From the NCBI RefSeq assembly GCF_020510445.1, contig NZ_JAHBAG010000001.1:2518501-2582500 (forward strand): a stretch of 64,000 nucleotides of DNA, in the 5' to 3' direction. Position numbers and translations under genes: made by a program. Below are positions 1 to 8,209 of the stretch, piece after piece; position 1 is the stretch's first letter; each line of letters starts with the position of its first letter. A model generated the notes under the pieces. The model made no database searches. It had not been told where the DNA came from and was given only the letters and a program-made list of their open reading frames with translations. Source of the DNA: Hydrogenophaga taeniospiralis (GTDB lineage: Bacteria > Pseudomonadota > Gammaproteobacteria > Burkholderiales > Burkholderiaceae_C).

Positions 1-735
1 GTCTACCAGCAGGGAGAAGGTGGCATCGGGCCAGATATCACCGATGAATGCGTACGACAAGCCCAACTCGCCCGTGGGCTTCAATTCGATTTCTTCAAGT
101 TGCAGCATGCCCCAAAGGGCCTCTGCGTTCGTTGGCCAGTTGTCCTCCCACAGGGGGTCTGGTAGGTGGGGCGTGAACAGCTCGAACAAGGCAAGGCGCA
201 GGACACCCGTCATCTCGGCGTAGTTGTCCAGAAACTTCGTAAGACTGGAAGTGTCTATTTCGGCCATGTCCTGGTGAGCACATTCAGCAATGCGCAGGTG
301 GACGAAGCCTTTGCCAGTGGGCGAAGGCATCGTCCCGGTCCATTCGTGCCGTTCTCGGGTCAGCGGGCCAAGAACAGGATCATGGATGGAAGAGCTGTCC
401 CGATGAGGTAATCCGACCGTGTTGGAGCGAACGGTGGAAGCCCATCCCCAGGCGTGAAACAGAACACCTCCGACGCAGCCGAATGAAAACCCGATGAATG
501 CAAGTGCTTCGCGTGCGGTGAAGTCGAGTGTGAAGTCGACGAGCACCCCGTTGATTCGGAAGAAGCTGTCAGTCACCACAGGCCACAGCGACAGGAGTGC
601 ACCGCACGCCAGCCCAACAGCCCATGTGGTGGCGATCTTTCGGGGGCTTCGGCCAACAGCCCATCTGACGCAGACAAAGGCGACGATCAAAGAGGCCACG
701 ACCGAAGCCGCCAGAAGGTAGGCGATCAGGGGCAT
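1..735 (-). CDS. Partial membrane protein of unknown function (runs off left edge)
   Basis: An uninterrupted reading frame of 245 codons starts at an ATG at 735 and is still open at base 1, so the C-terminus lies outside the window. The first 20 or so residues (PLIAYLLAASVVASLIVAFV) form a membrane segment. Two more hydrophobic stretches follow within the first 100 residues, and then a soluble part begins. Its start overlaps the stop of the upstream minus-strand gene by 10 bases (ATGCCCCTGA), so the two are probably translated together. I do not recognise the family, and no function is claimed. Confidence 0.6.
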   Translation of the reverse strand, partial: MPLIAYLLAASVVASLIVAFVCVRWAVGRSPRKIATTWAVGLACGALLSLWPVVTDSFFRINGVLVDFTLDFTAREALAFIGFSFGCVGGVLFHAWGWASTVRSNTVGLPHRDSSSIHDPVLGPLTRERHEWTGTMPSPTGKGFVHLRIAECAHQDMAEIDTSSLTKFLDNYAEMTGVLRLALFELFTPHLPDPLWEDNWPTNAEALWGMLQLEEIELKPTGELGLSYAFIGDIWPDATFSLLVD

Positions 736-1346
736 GGGCTGCGAAGCAGTTGCGCCGATGTCCCGAAGATCAGCAAGGCCATGCTGGCGACCAGTATGGC
801 CGCGAGGTGCAGCTGTCGCGCCGCGTCCCGCGAGACGCACGCCCTCCAATGCCGAACACCCAGCGTACCTGCGACCAATCCCATGGCGACGCCAGCGGGC
901 AGCACAGGCACGCCCCATGTCGGGCTGAGAAAGGACACCGCCAGCGTGCCCAGCCAGAGGCTCGGAGCACCGAGCACGACAAAGGCCGAGATGAGCGTCA
1001 GCGGTCCTGCGCGAAAGGGCGGGGATTCAGGGGAGGGATGTTCTACGGATGTTCCGGTCATCCTGCGAAAGCCGCGCCAGATCCCTCGGGAGAGGATCTG
1101 CAGCCCTCTCAGCACCCAGTAAACGACGGACATGGGCAGCGCGAACATGACCACCATGCCGATGGGTGCCATGAAGGCATTCCAGTCGATGCCGCCGTTG
1201 TGGCATCCCCGGACAAAGGCAAAAGGCCCGTCCACCCAGGGGCACTGGGAGAGGCGCAAGACATAGAAATAGAGCACACACAGCAACAGCACCGCAGCCC
1301 AGGCGAGGTCTCGTCGGGGGATTCGGGCCAGTGGGTGGAAGGTCAT
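726..1346 (-). CDS. Multi-pass membrane protein of unknown function
   Basis: This 206-residue protein has about five predicted membrane segments, near residues 14-32, 57-82, 113-135, 141-160 and 180-197, joined by short loops. No enzymatic motif is visible. It lies directly upstream of, and overlaps, a second membrane-protein gene on the same strand, which suggests a two-gene unit encoding partner proteins. It is divergent from nifB, and the spacer between them holds the nifB control region. Family unknown. Confidence 0.6.
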   Translation of the reverse strand: MTFHPLARIPRRDLAWAAVLLLCVLYFYVLRLSQCPWVDGPFAFVRGCHNGGIDWNAFMAPIGMVVMFALPMSVVYWVLRGLQILSRGIWRGFRRMTGTSVEHPSPESPPFRAGPLTLISAFVVLGAPSLWLGTLAVSFLSPTWGVPVLPAGVAMGLVAGTLGVRHWRACVSRDAARQLHLAAILVASMALLIFGTSAQLLRSPCP

Positions 1347-1507
1347 TCAACTTCGGGGGGAGCGTGGCTGGGGCGACAGCCTACCATTGCCGGCGCCGCA
1401 CCTGGGCGACCGGCGCGCGCAGGTGTGGTGCGATCTCCGCATTGCGGCTGCAACGGTCCCCTGCTTTGTCGCAACCCCGACGCAGCCCGCCGCCCCGACA
1501 TCCCGCC

Positions 1508-1523
1508 TGTCCTCTTTCCTACA
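1508..1523. promoter_or_regulatory. NifA upstream activator site for nifB
   Basis: The sequence TGT-N10-ACA (TGT at 1508-1510, ACA at 1521-1523) matches the NifA binding consensus exactly. Its centre lies roughly 78 bases upstream of the start point expected from the -24/-12 element at 1568-1583, a usual distance for NifA activation. A weaker copy, TGT-N10-ACG, lies about 35 bases further upstream. Confidence 0.7.
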
Positions 1524-1567
1524 CACGACAAAACCTTCAGATCGTTGATATGAAACGGTTTTTTCCG

Positions 1568-1583
1568 TGGCACGGATTTCGCT
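1568..1583 (+). promoter_or_regulatory. Sigma-54 (-24/-12) promoter of nifB
   Basis: TGGCACGGATTTCGCT carries the invariant GG and GC pairs exactly 12 bases apart. The -24 half is perfect (TGGCAC) and the -12 half is TCGC instead of TTGC. It sits 45 bases before the nifB start and downstream of an exact NifA site. Confidence 0.75.
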
Positions 1584-1627
1584 GATGACCCTCCGAGCGG
1601 CCATGGTCGGCCGCAGGAAGGGTCTTC

Positions 1628-3229
1628 ATGTCGACAAGCACCGCTGCGGGTTCCATGCCCGCCAAGACGTACGTTTCCATCGGCCAGATCAAGCCCCTGG
1701 GCGCCTCGCTCGACGTGCCCGCGGCCGGTGGCGGCTGTGGCACTTCGGGGGGCGAGGGCAAGGCCAGTTGTGGTTCGTCCGACGGCCCCGACGACATGCC
1801 GCAAGAGATCTGGGACAAGGTCAAGAACCACCCCTGCTATTCCGAGGAAGCCCACCATCACTACGCGCGCATGCACGTGGCGGTGGCGCCGGCCTGCAAC
1901 ATCCAGTGCAACTACTGCAACCGCAAATACGACTGCTCCAATGAAAGCCGCCCCGGCGTCGTGAGCCAGAAGCTCACGCCCGAGCAGGCGGTGAAGAAGG
2001 TGGTGGCGGTCGCGAGTGAGATCCCGCAGATGACGGTGCTGGGCATCGCCGGGCCGGGCGATGCGCTGGCGAATCCGAAGAAGACCTTCGAGACCTTCCG
2101 CATGCTGCAGGAGCAGGCGCCCGACATCAAGCTCTGCCTGTCCACCAACGGCCTGGCGCTGCCGGATTACGTGGACGAGATCTGCAAATACAACGTCGAC
2201 CACGTGACGATCACCATCAACATGGTGGACCCGGCCGTGGGCGAGAAGATCTACCCCTGGATCTTCTGGAACCACAAGCGCGTGACCGGCTACGAGGCCG
2301 CCAAGATCCTGCACGAGCGCCAGATGCTCGGCCTGGAGATGCTCACCGCGCGCGGCGTGCTCACCAAGATCAACTCGGTGCTGATCCCGGGCATCAACGA
2401 CGAGCACCTGTACGAGGTCAACCGCGAGGTGAAGAAGCGCGGTGCCTTCCTGCACAACATCATGCCGCTCATCAGCGAAGCGGAGCACGGCACGGTGTTC
2501 GGCCTCACCGGCCAGCGCGGCCCGACCGCGTCGGAGTTGAAGGCGGTGCAGGACGCCTGCATGGGCGGCGCCAACCTGATGCGCCACTGCCGCCAGTGCC
2601 GCGCCGACGCGGTGGGCCTGCTGGGCGAAGACCGCTCGGAAGAGTTCACGCTCGACAAGCTGGAGCAGATGGAAGTGGTCTACGACCTGGACAAGCGCAA
2701 GAGCTACCAGGACAAGGTCGAGGTGGAGCGCCAGGCCCAGCAGGCGGCGAAGCAGGAGGCCCTGGCCGCGGCCGCCAACGCCGTGGGTGTGGCCGACGAC
2801 ATGAAGGTGCTGGTCGCCGTGGCCACCAAGGGCGGCGGCCGAGTGAACGAACACTTCGGCCACGTCACCGAATTCCAGGTGTTTGAAGTCTCGGCCACGC
2901 AGGCCCTGTTCGTCGGCCACCGCCGGGTGGACCTGTATTGCCAGGGCGGCTTTGGCGACGACGAGCAACTGCCCTCGGTGGTCAAGGCCATCAACGACTG
3001 CCACGCCGTGCTGGTCGCCAAGATCGGCGCCTGCCCGCGCGACGAGCTGCTGGCCGCCGGTGTGGAGCCGGTGGACCAGTACGTCGGCGAGTTCATCGAA
3101 AAGGCCGCGCTGGACTGGTTCAACGACTACCGCGGCCGCATCGCCAGCGGCGCCATCACGCACCAGCCGCGCGGCGACGCGCAGATCCGCCAGGGTGCTT
3201 TCACCGGCGGCCTGGCCGAAGCCGCCTGA
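1628..3229 (+). CDS. nifB: Nitrogenase cofactor biosynthesis radical SAM protein NifB
   Basis: NifB is the radical-SAM enzyme that builds NifB-co, the Fe-S-carbide core of FeMo-cofactor. The 533-residue protein shows the CX3CX2C cluster motif (C90, C94, C97 in [12 protein letters not shown]), the AGPGDALAN segment, and the [11 protein letters not shown] cysteine pair that ends the SAM domain. A C-terminal NifX-type domain begins near residue 395 after an Ala-rich linker. The start is preceded by AGGAAGGG. It heads a plus-strand series of nif accessory genes and has a sigma-54 promoter and NifA site upstream. The residues before about 65 are Gly/Cys-rich and variable. Confidence 0.97.
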   Translation: MSTSTAAGSMPAKTYVSIGQIKPLGASLDVPAAGGGCGTSGGEGKASCGSSDGPDDMPQEIWDKVKNHPCYSEEAHHHYARMHVAVAPACNIQCNYCNRKYDCSNESRPGVVSQKLTPEQAVKKVVAVASEIPQMTVLGIAGPGDALANPKKTFETFRMLQEQAPDIKLCLSTNGLALPDYVDEICKYNVDHVTITINMVDPAVGEKIYPWIFWNHKRVTGYEAAKILHERQMLGLEMLTARGVLTKINSVLIPGINDEHLYEVNREVKKRGAFLHNIMPLISEAEHGTVFGLTGQRGPTASELKAVQDACMGGANLMRHCRQCRADAVGLLGEDRSEEFTLDKLEQMEVVYDLDKRKSYQDKVEVERQAQQAAKQEALAAAANAVGVADDMKVLVAVATKGGGRVNEHFGHVTEFQVFEVSATQALFVGHRRVDLYCQGGFGDDEQLPSVVKAINDCHAVLVAKIGACPRDELLAAGVEPVDQYVGEFIEKAALDWFNDYRGRIASGAITHQPRGDAQIRQGAFTGGLAEAA

Positions 3230-3272
3230 CCCTCATTTCCCCACGACGTTTCCCTAGAGAAGGAGAGCCACC

Positions 3273-3467
3273 ATGCCCATGAAGATCATCGCGTCCACCT
3301 GCACCGCCTGCTCGGCCTGCGAACCCGAGTGCCCGAACGTCGCGATCCGCGAAAAAGGCGGCACCTACGTCATCGACCCCAAGAAGTGCACCGACTGCGT
3401 GGGCCACTTCGACGAGCCGCAGTGCGTGGCCGTGTGCCCGGTCGACGGCTGCATCGTGAAGGCGTGA
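3273..3467 (+). CDS. fdxN: 2[4Fe-4S] ferredoxin next to nifB (FdxN-type)
   Basis: This 64-residue ferredoxin carries two cluster motifs, [11 protein letters not shown] near the N-terminus and [17 protein letters not shown] near the C-terminus. The eight-residue spacer in the second is typical of nifB-linked ferredoxins. It follows nifB after 43 bases and has a strong ribosome binding site (AGAAGGAGAG). It probably passes electrons to NifB or to nitrogenase maturation. The symbol is given by type and position; FdxN naming varies between species. Confidence 0.88.
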   Translation: MPMKIIASTCTACSACEPECPNVAIREKGGTYVIDPKKCTDCVGHFDEPQCVAVCPVDGCIVKA

Positions 3468-3493
3468 CCCCCATCCCCATCGAGACCACCACC

Positions 3494-3895
3494 ATGCTGC
3501 CCAACATCGTTCTCAAGCCCGCCGCGGTCAAGTTCATTTCGCGCATCGTGCGCTTCTCCGGCCTGCCGGCGGGCGCGGGTTTTCGTCTGGCGGTCAGCCC
3601 GGGGGGCTGCTCGGGCTACAGCTCCGAATTCAGCGCCGAAGCTGCGCCCGGCCCGGGTGAGCAGGTGCTGGAAATCGAAGGCCTGCGTCTGTTCCTGGGG
3701 GCCGAGAGCCGGCTGTTGCTCGAAGGCGTGATCGTCGATTTCGCCGACACGCCGACGCAGTCGGGCCTGACCTTCACCAACCCGAACCAGGCCGCCTGCG
3801 GCTGCAGCAGCGCCGAGTCCGCCGCGCCGCCCGGCGTGGCCAAGATCGAGATCGGCGCCATCGGCCGCGGCCGGCCCGCCACGCTGGCGTCCTGA
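3494..3895 (+). CDS. A-type Fe-S carrier, nif-specific IscA/HesB family
   Basis: This 133-residue protein of the IscA/HesB (A-type carrier) family has the three conserved cysteines in GGCSGYS and ACGCSS. Such proteins hold and deliver Fe-S clusters, and nif copies act with NifS and NifU. It lies between the nifB-linked ferredoxin and a TPR gene. An alternative GTG start at 3464 overlapping the ferredoxin stop would add ten residues. I prefer the ATG because it leaves a family-like N-terminus (LPNIVLKPAAVKFI). No separate nifU is present in the window. Confidence 0.88.
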   Translation: MLPNIVLKPAAVKFISRIVRFSGLPAGAGFRLAVSPGGCSGYSSEFSAEAAPGPGEQVLEIEGLRLFLGAESRLLLEGVIVDFADTPTQSGLTFTNPNQAACGCSSAESAAPPGVAKIEIGAIGRGRPATLAS

Positions 3896-3923
3896 GCCCA
3901 GCGCCCACCACGGGAACCGGGCC

Positions 3924-4499
3924 ATGGACGACGCCGCCAACCTGGGCTTTGACGACGCGGCAGCGGCGTTCGGCCTGGGCGCGATCGGCGCCGCGCTCAG
4001 CCCAGAGGTGGCCGCGTTGATCGCGCAGGCCGGCCTGCTGCGCGACCAGCCCGGGCAGGCCCTGGCCTTGCTGGAGCAGGCCCGCGTGGCCGCGCCGCGC
4101 CATCCCGCGCCGCTGATCGCGCTCTACCGGTTTCATTTCTACGGCCACAACCTCGCCGCCGCGCGCGACGCGGGCGAAGACGCGCTGGCCATTGCCCGCA
4201 CCGCGCTGGGGCCGGACTTCGGCGACGTGCCCCCCAGCGACGACGCCGCGCGCCACGACGCGGCGGTGCGCTTCTATCTGTTCGCGCTCAAGGGCCTGGC
4301 CTACCTGCACATGCGCCTGGGTGCGATGGACGAGGCGCGCGCCCTGCTGACCGAGCTGCGCCGCCTGGACCCGGCCGACCACGTGGGCGGCGCCCTGTTG
4401 GCGCACGTGCTGGCGCGCCACGAGCGGGGCGGCGAGGCGGGCGCGGGTGAGTCCCCAGCCGCGTACCCGGTGCGCGGCTGGGGCGGGGTCGGCCCATGA
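3924..4499 (+). CDS. TPR-like nif accessory protein
   Basis: This 191-residue, Ala- and Leu-rich helical protein contains tetratricopeptide-like repeats, for example GLLRDQPGQALALLEQARVA and LGAMDEARALLTELRRLDP. Such proteins are protein-binding scaffolds. It ends in an ATGA overlap with the Fe-S LRV gene, so the two are translationally coupled. Comparable TPR genes accompany nifB in other proteobacteria. The role is inferred from context only; it may help assemble or protect maturation proteins. Confidence 0.7.
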   Translation: MDDAANLGFDDAAAAFGLGAIGAALSPEVAALIAQAGLLRDQPGQALALLEQARVAAPRHPAPLIALYRFHFYGHNLAAARDAGEDALAIARTALGPDFGDVPPSDDAARHDAAVRFYLFALKGLAYLHMRLGAMDEARALLTELRRLDPADHVGGALLAHVLARHERGGEAGAGESPAAYPVRGWGGVGP

Positions 4500-5326
4500 A
4501 CACGCCGCTGGCCCACCGCGCGCCCACGGGCGACATCCCGCCGCAGCACTGGCAGGGCGGGGCCATCGACTGCACCGCCTGCGCTTGCGCCCCCCTGCGC
4601 GCGCTGCCCGGCGAGCAGGGCTGCGAGCCGGGCCACGCCTGCCTGCAGGACGTGTACGCCCGCCGCATCGACCGCTTCTTCCGTTGGCACCCCTCGCTGT
4701 CCGACCAGCAGCTCAGCCACCCGTATTTCGAGGTGCGCGCCATCGCCGCGCGCCGCGCCAGCGTGTTCCGCCTGCGCGCCCTGATCGACGACCCCGACGA
4801 AACCGTGCGGCTGCAGATCGCGCTGCGCCTGCCGCTGGAGCAACTGCCCCGGCTGGCCCGCGACCCCCACCGCGAGGTGCGCCTGCGCGTGGCGCAGCGG
4901 CTCGCGCCCGCGGCGCTGGCGGCCCTGCGCGACGACCCCGACTACGGCGTGCGCGAACTCGTCGCGCTGCGCCTGCCGCTGGCCCTGCTGCCCACCCTGG
5001 CGCGCGATGCGGACCGCGCCGTGCGCCTGCGGGTGGCGCAGCGGCTGGAGATGCCGGCGCTGCTGCAGCTGCTGGACGACACCGCGCCCGAGGTGCGCCG
5101 CGTGGTGGCCGAGCGCCTGCCGGTGGCGCTGCTGCCGCGCCTGGCGCAAGACCCCGACTGGCGCGTGCGCTGGGAGGTCGCCCAGCGCGCCGACCCGGCC
5201 ACGCTGGCGGCGCTGTGCGACGACGAAGACCCCGAGGTGCGCCGCAGCGCGCGCGAGCGCCGCGCCGCCGCACCCGGCCCGCGAACCCTGCCCGCGCGGG
5301 CACCCACGGGAGTGGCCCATGGCTGA
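4496..5326 (+). CDS. 4Fe-4S LRV (leucine-rich repeat variant) protein
   Basis: This 276-residue protein has an N-terminal cysteine cluster (CTACACAPLRALPGEQGC, then GHAC) followed by about eight tandem 24-residue repeats of the form LARDPHREVRLRVAQRLAP. This matches the leucine-rich repeat variant protein with an Fe-S cluster known from the Azotobacter vinelandii nif region. The function is not established. The repeats form a right-handed superhelix likely to bind another protein. It overlaps the preceding TPR gene by 4 bases and the following nifZ by 8, consistent with one operon. Confidence 0.88.
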   Translation: MNTPLAHRAPTGDIPPQHWQGGAIDCTACACAPLRALPGEQGCEPGHACLQDVYARRIDRFFRWHPSLSDQQLSHPYFEVRAIAARRASVFRLRALIDDPDETVRLQIALRLPLEQLPRLARDPHREVRLRVAQRLAPAALAALRDDPDYGVRELVALRLPLALLPTLARDADRAVRLRVAQRLEMPALLQLLDDTAPEVRRVVAERLPVALLPRLAQDPDWRVRWEVAQRADPATLAALCDDEDPEVRRSARERRAAAPGPRTLPARAPTGVAHG

Positions 5327-5717
5327 CATCAACCGCGACGACAACGAGATCGAACTGGCCGGCCCGCCGCGCTTCCGGTACGGCGAGCGGGTGGTGGCGC
5401 GCTCGGTGATCCGCAACGACGGCACCTACAACGGCCGGGACATCGGCGAGGTGCTGGTGCACAAGGGCGAGATCGGCTACGTGATCAACATCAACACCTT
5501 CCTGCAGCAGTTCTACATCTACGCGGTGGACTTCGTCGAATCCGGCCACCGCGTGGGCATGCGGGCCAAGGAGCTGTGCACGCTGGACAACCTGCCCGAC
5601 GAGGTGCTGGCGCAGCTGGGCGAGAAGGCCCAGGCGCTGAGCACGCTCGGCTCGGCCCGGCCCGCCGCCGCCACCCACACCCCCTCGTCTTCGCTCACAC
5701 CCACGGAGGCCCCATGA
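5319..5717 (+). CDS. nifZ: Nitrogen fixation protein NifZ
   Basis: NifZ helps form the second P-cluster of the MoFe protein. This 132-residue copy shows the NifZ core, including PPRFRYGERVVARSVIRNDG, GEIGYVININTFLQQFYIYA and VDFVESGHRVGMRAKEL. The ATG at 5319 overlaps the LRV stop by 8 bases; the longer open frame upstream is only LRV sequence in another frame. Its stop overlaps the next nifZ-type gene as ATGA. Confidence 0.93.
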   Translation: MADINRDDNEIELAGPPRFRYGERVVARSVIRNDGTYNGRDIGEVLVHKGEIGYVININTFLQQFYIYAVDFVESGHRVGMRAKELCTLDNLPDEVLAQLGEKAQALSTLGSARPAAATHTPSSSLTPTEAP

Positions 5718-5992
5718 ACGGCATCGAACCCCGCCCCCCACTCTACGCCTGGGGCCAGCACGTGGTGGCGCTGGACGATCTGCTCAACGACGGCAGCCAC
5801 CCCGAGCGCGCGGTCGACGCGCTGCTGGTGCCGCGCGGCGCGGTGGGCATGGTGGTGAACGTGGGCCACGCGACCGAGGCGAACGAACCGGTCTACCTGG
5901 TCGATTTCGACGGCTGCGTGGTCGGCTGCCTGGAACTCGAAATCGTGGCCACGCCCGAAGGCTGGCGGCCCGAGACGGACGATCCCGCATGA
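5714..5992 (+). CDS. Second, short NifZ-family protein
   Basis: This 92-residue protein aligns with the NifZ domain: YAWGQHVVALDDLLNDGSHP, GAVGMVVNVGHATEANEPVY, then LVDFDGCVVGCLELEI. It lacks the C-terminal tail of the preceding copy. The tandem pair overlaps by four bases (ATGA), and this gene overlaps the next in the same way. It may result from an old duplication followed by divergence, so the two need not share a function. Confidence 0.8.
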   Translation: MNGIEPRPPLYAWGQHVVALDDLLNDGSHPERAVDALLVPRGAVGMVVNVGHATEANEPVYLVDFDGCVVGCLELEIVATPEGWRPETDDPA

Positions 5993-6378
5993 AGCCCGAG
6001 CCCTGCGCCAGCGCGGAGCCGGCCGCCAGGGCCGGGGGGCGGGTGCGCGACCTGGTGCAGCACCGGCTGGAGCGCGCGCTGCGCCAGCGCGTGCGCTACC
6101 GCTACGTGCGCCCGCGCGTGCTGCGCGAGGGCCAGGGCTTTCGCATCGAGAGTCCCTGCTGCTCGCGCAACGTGGACCCCGGCGGCGGCACCATCGACAT
6201 CGCCTGGCTGGAACCCTGCGAGGCACCGGCCGGGGCCGCCGCCGACGCGGCGCCGGGCTGGCGGCTGTGCCAGCGCGACCACGCCAACGGGCGCTGGGTC
6301 GCGTGCGTCGAGCACGCATCGCTGGACGCGCTGATCGACCTGCTGTGCCTGGACCCAGAACGCAAATTCTGGCCATGA
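5989..6378 (+). CDS. Small nif-cluster protein, DUF3024-like
   Basis: This 129-residue basic protein has an Arg-rich N-terminal half (HRLERALRQRVRYRYVRPRV), then FRIESPCCSRNVDPGGGTID and a C-terminal segment ending LLCLDPERKFWP. It resembles DUF3024-type small proteins found near nifB, but I am working from motif memory. The paired cysteines in SPCCSRN could bind a metal. It is the last gene of the ATGA-coupled run that begins at the TPR gene. Confidence 0.55.
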   Translation: MKPEPCASAEPAARAGGRVRDLVQHRLERALRQRVRYRYVRPRVLREGQGFRIESPCCSRNVDPGGGTIDIAWLEPCEAPAGAAADAAPGWRLCQRDHANGRWVACVEHASLDALIDLLCLDPERKFWP

Positions 6379-6385
6379 TCACGAT

Positions 6386-6475
6386 GACCCCCCCGCAGCG
6401 CTTCGCGCTACCCCCCAGGGGGCGGCACTGGCCGTCCGGCAAAGCCGGCCCGGCGGTGCCCTGGGCTGGACCACT
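6386..6475. repeat. Dispersed GC-rich intergenic repeat, copy in front of nifS
   Basis: A run of Cs, a CGCTTCGCGC arm, a CCCCCCAGGGGG hairpin core and a GGCCGTCCGGCAAAGCCGGCC stem follow one another. The same arrangement recurs near 39.9, 40.0, 40.5 and 45.8 kb. It fills the spacer between the DUF3024-like gene and nifS and could form strong RNA hairpins. It is probably a mobile intergenic repeat family of this lineage. Confidence 0.7.
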
Positions 6476-6499
6476 TCACGCCCCGTCTGAAAGCCCGCC

Positions 6500-7660
6500 G
6501 TGATCTACTTTGATCACAACGCCACCACACCCCCTGCGCCCGCCGTGGTCGCGGCGATGCTGCCGGTGTTCGAGCAGCTATGGGCCAACCCGTCTTCGCA
6601 ACACGGGCCGGGGCAGGGCGCCAAGCGGGCCTTGAGTGCCGCCCGCGCCAGCACCTCCCGGGTGCTGGGCTGCAAGGCGCAGGAGGTGGTGTTCACCAGC
6701 GGTGCCACCGAGGCCAACCACATGGCCGTGCGCGGCCTGCTCGCCGCGGCGGGGCCTGGGCGGCGGCGCGTGCTGTTCAGCGCGGTTGAACACGCGGGCC
6801 ACTTGCGGCTGGCGCGCGCGCTGGCCGAGGCCGGCGTGCCGGTGGGCTTTCTGCCCGTGCGGGGCGACGGCACGCTGGACACCACCGCCGCGGCCAGCCT
6901 GATCGGGCCCGACGTGGCCCTGGTCTCGCTCATGGCCGCCAACAACGAAACCGGGGTGTTGATGCCGGTGGCCGAGGTCGCCGCGCTGGCGCAGGCCGCC
7001 GGCGCCGCGCTGCACGTGGACGCGACCCAGTTCATCGGCAAGCTGCCGTTTGAGTTCGCCCGCTTCGGGGCCGACGCGGTCTCGCTCTCGGCCCACAAAT
7101 TCAACGGGCCCAAAGGCGTGGGCGCCTTGCTGCTGCGCCAGGGCCAGCCCTTTGTGCCGCAGACGCTGGGTAGCCAGGAGCGCGGCCGGCGCGGGGGCAC
7201 CGAGAACCTGCCCGGCATCGTGGGCATGGCCGCCGCGCTGGAGCTGCTGGGCCATGGGGACGGTCTGGCCGCCGAGGCCACGCGCCAGACGGCGCTGCGC
7301 GATGCGCTGGAGCGCGGCCTGTGCGCCCTGCCCGGCGTGCAGGTCTGGGGCCAGGGCGCGCCGCGCCTGCCCGGCACCTGCTACCTGCGCTTTGGCCGCG
7401 TGTCCGCCGACGTGGTGCTGAACCGCCTGGAGCGCCTGGGCGTGGCCGCCTCGTCGGGCGCGGCCTGTTCGTCGGGCGGCTCCGAACCCTCGCACGTGCT
7501 CGGCGCCATGGGCGTGCCGCGCGACGAGGCGCTGGCCGCGGTGCGCCTCTCGCTCGGTCGCACCAGCGGCCCCGACGACGTGGCCCACCTGCTGAGCGCC
7601 TTGCCCCCTGTGCTGGAGCCTCTGCTGCGCGACGAACACGCCGCGCTGGCCGCCGCATGA
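6500..7660 (+). CDS. nifS: Cysteine desulfurase NifS
   Basis: NifS is the pyridoxal-phosphate enzyme that takes sulfur from cysteine for nitrogenase clusters. The 386-residue protein starts MIYFDHNATTPP and shows the substrate segment ANNETGVLMP. The Schiff-base lysine lies in SLSAHKFNGPKGVG, and the sulfur-accepting cysteine lies in SSGAACSSGGSEPSHVL. Length and motifs are normal for NifS. It is separated from the upstream operon by a GC-rich repeat and no sigma-54 promoter is obvious, so read-through from the nifB promoter is likely. Confidence 0.95.
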   Translation: MIYFDHNATTPPAPAVVAAMLPVFEQLWANPSSQHGPGQGAKRALSAARASTSRVLGCKAQEVVFTSGATEANHMAVRGLLAAAGPGRRRVLFSAVEHAGHLRLARALAEAGVPVGFLPVRGDGTLDTTAAASLIGPDVALVSLMAANNETGVLMPVAEVAALAQAAGAALHVDATQFIGKLPFEFARFGADAVSLSAHKFNGPKGVGALLLRQGQPFVPQTLGSQERGRRGGTENLPGIVGMAAALELLGHGDGLAAEATRQTALRDALERGLCALPGVQVWGQGAPRLPGTCYLRFGRVSADVVLNRLERLGVAASSGAACSSGGSEPSHVLGAMGVPRDEALAAVRLSLGRTSGPDDVAHLLSALPPVLEPLLRDEHAALAAA

Positions 7661-7703
7661 CCGCCTGTTTTCCCACCCTGTGTTTTCCTGACTGGAGCGC
7701 CCC

Positions 7704-7928
7704 ATGAAAGTGATGATCCGCAAAGACGCCAAAGGCGTGTTGAGCGCCTACGTGCCCAAGAAAGATCTGGAGGAGCCCATCGTCGCCATGGTCGAACCCG
7801 GCATGTGGGGCGGGCTGGTCACGCTGGCCAACGGCTGGCAGCTCGACCTGCCGGCGATGCCCGAAGGCACCACCCTGCCCATCACCGTCGAAGCCCGGCG
7901 CCTGGCCTCTTCGGTCACCGAGGACTGA
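7704..7928 (+). CDS. nifT: Nitrogen fixation protein NifT/FixU
   Basis: This 74-residue protein matches NifT/FixU throughout: MKVMIRKDAKGVLSAYVPKK, then EEPIVAMVEP and WGGLVTLANGWQLDLP. NifT is a small conserved protein of nif clusters with no essential role yet proven. It lies 43 bases after nifS and just before another small nif gene. Confidence 0.92.
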   Translation: MKVMIRKDAKGVLSAYVPKKDLEEPIVAMVEPGMWGGLVTLANGWQLDLPAMPEGTTLPITVEARRLASSVTED

Positions 7929-7933
7929 ACGCC

Positions 7934-8194
7934 ATGTCCATCAGCACCGAACATCTGCGCGCCGCCGGTGAACTCGTGGGCGCCGCCACCACCCTGCGCG
8001 ACGCGGCCTCGATCTGGCGTTCCCAGCACCCCGACATGAAGGTGGTGCTGGTCGATGCGATGGACATGCGCGACGAAAAGCCCGCGCTGCTGCTGGGTGC
8101 CCGCAAGGTCTACCTCGCCACCTCCAACGGCCATTGCTGGAGCGTCACCCAGCAACCCGAAGAAGCCACCGCACTGATCCTCACCCAAGACTGA
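7934..8194 (+). CDS. Small conserved-looking nif-cluster protein, function unknown
   Basis: This 86-residue protein begins MSISTEHLRAAGELVGAATT and contains HPDMKVVLVDAMDMRDEKPA, followed by a segment on handling or storage of a small fold (LLGARKVYLATSNGHCW). It starts five bases after the nifT stop and ends 15 bases before the DegT-fold gene, so it is part of the same unit. I recognise no catalytic motif. The single late cysteine is the only candidate ligand. Confidence 0.6.
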   Translation: MSISTEHLRAAGELVGAATTLRDAASIWRSQHPDMKVVLVDAMDMRDEKPALLLGARKVYLATSNGHCWSVTQQPEEATALILTQD

Positions 8195-8209
8195 AGCCAG
8201 AGGCACCCC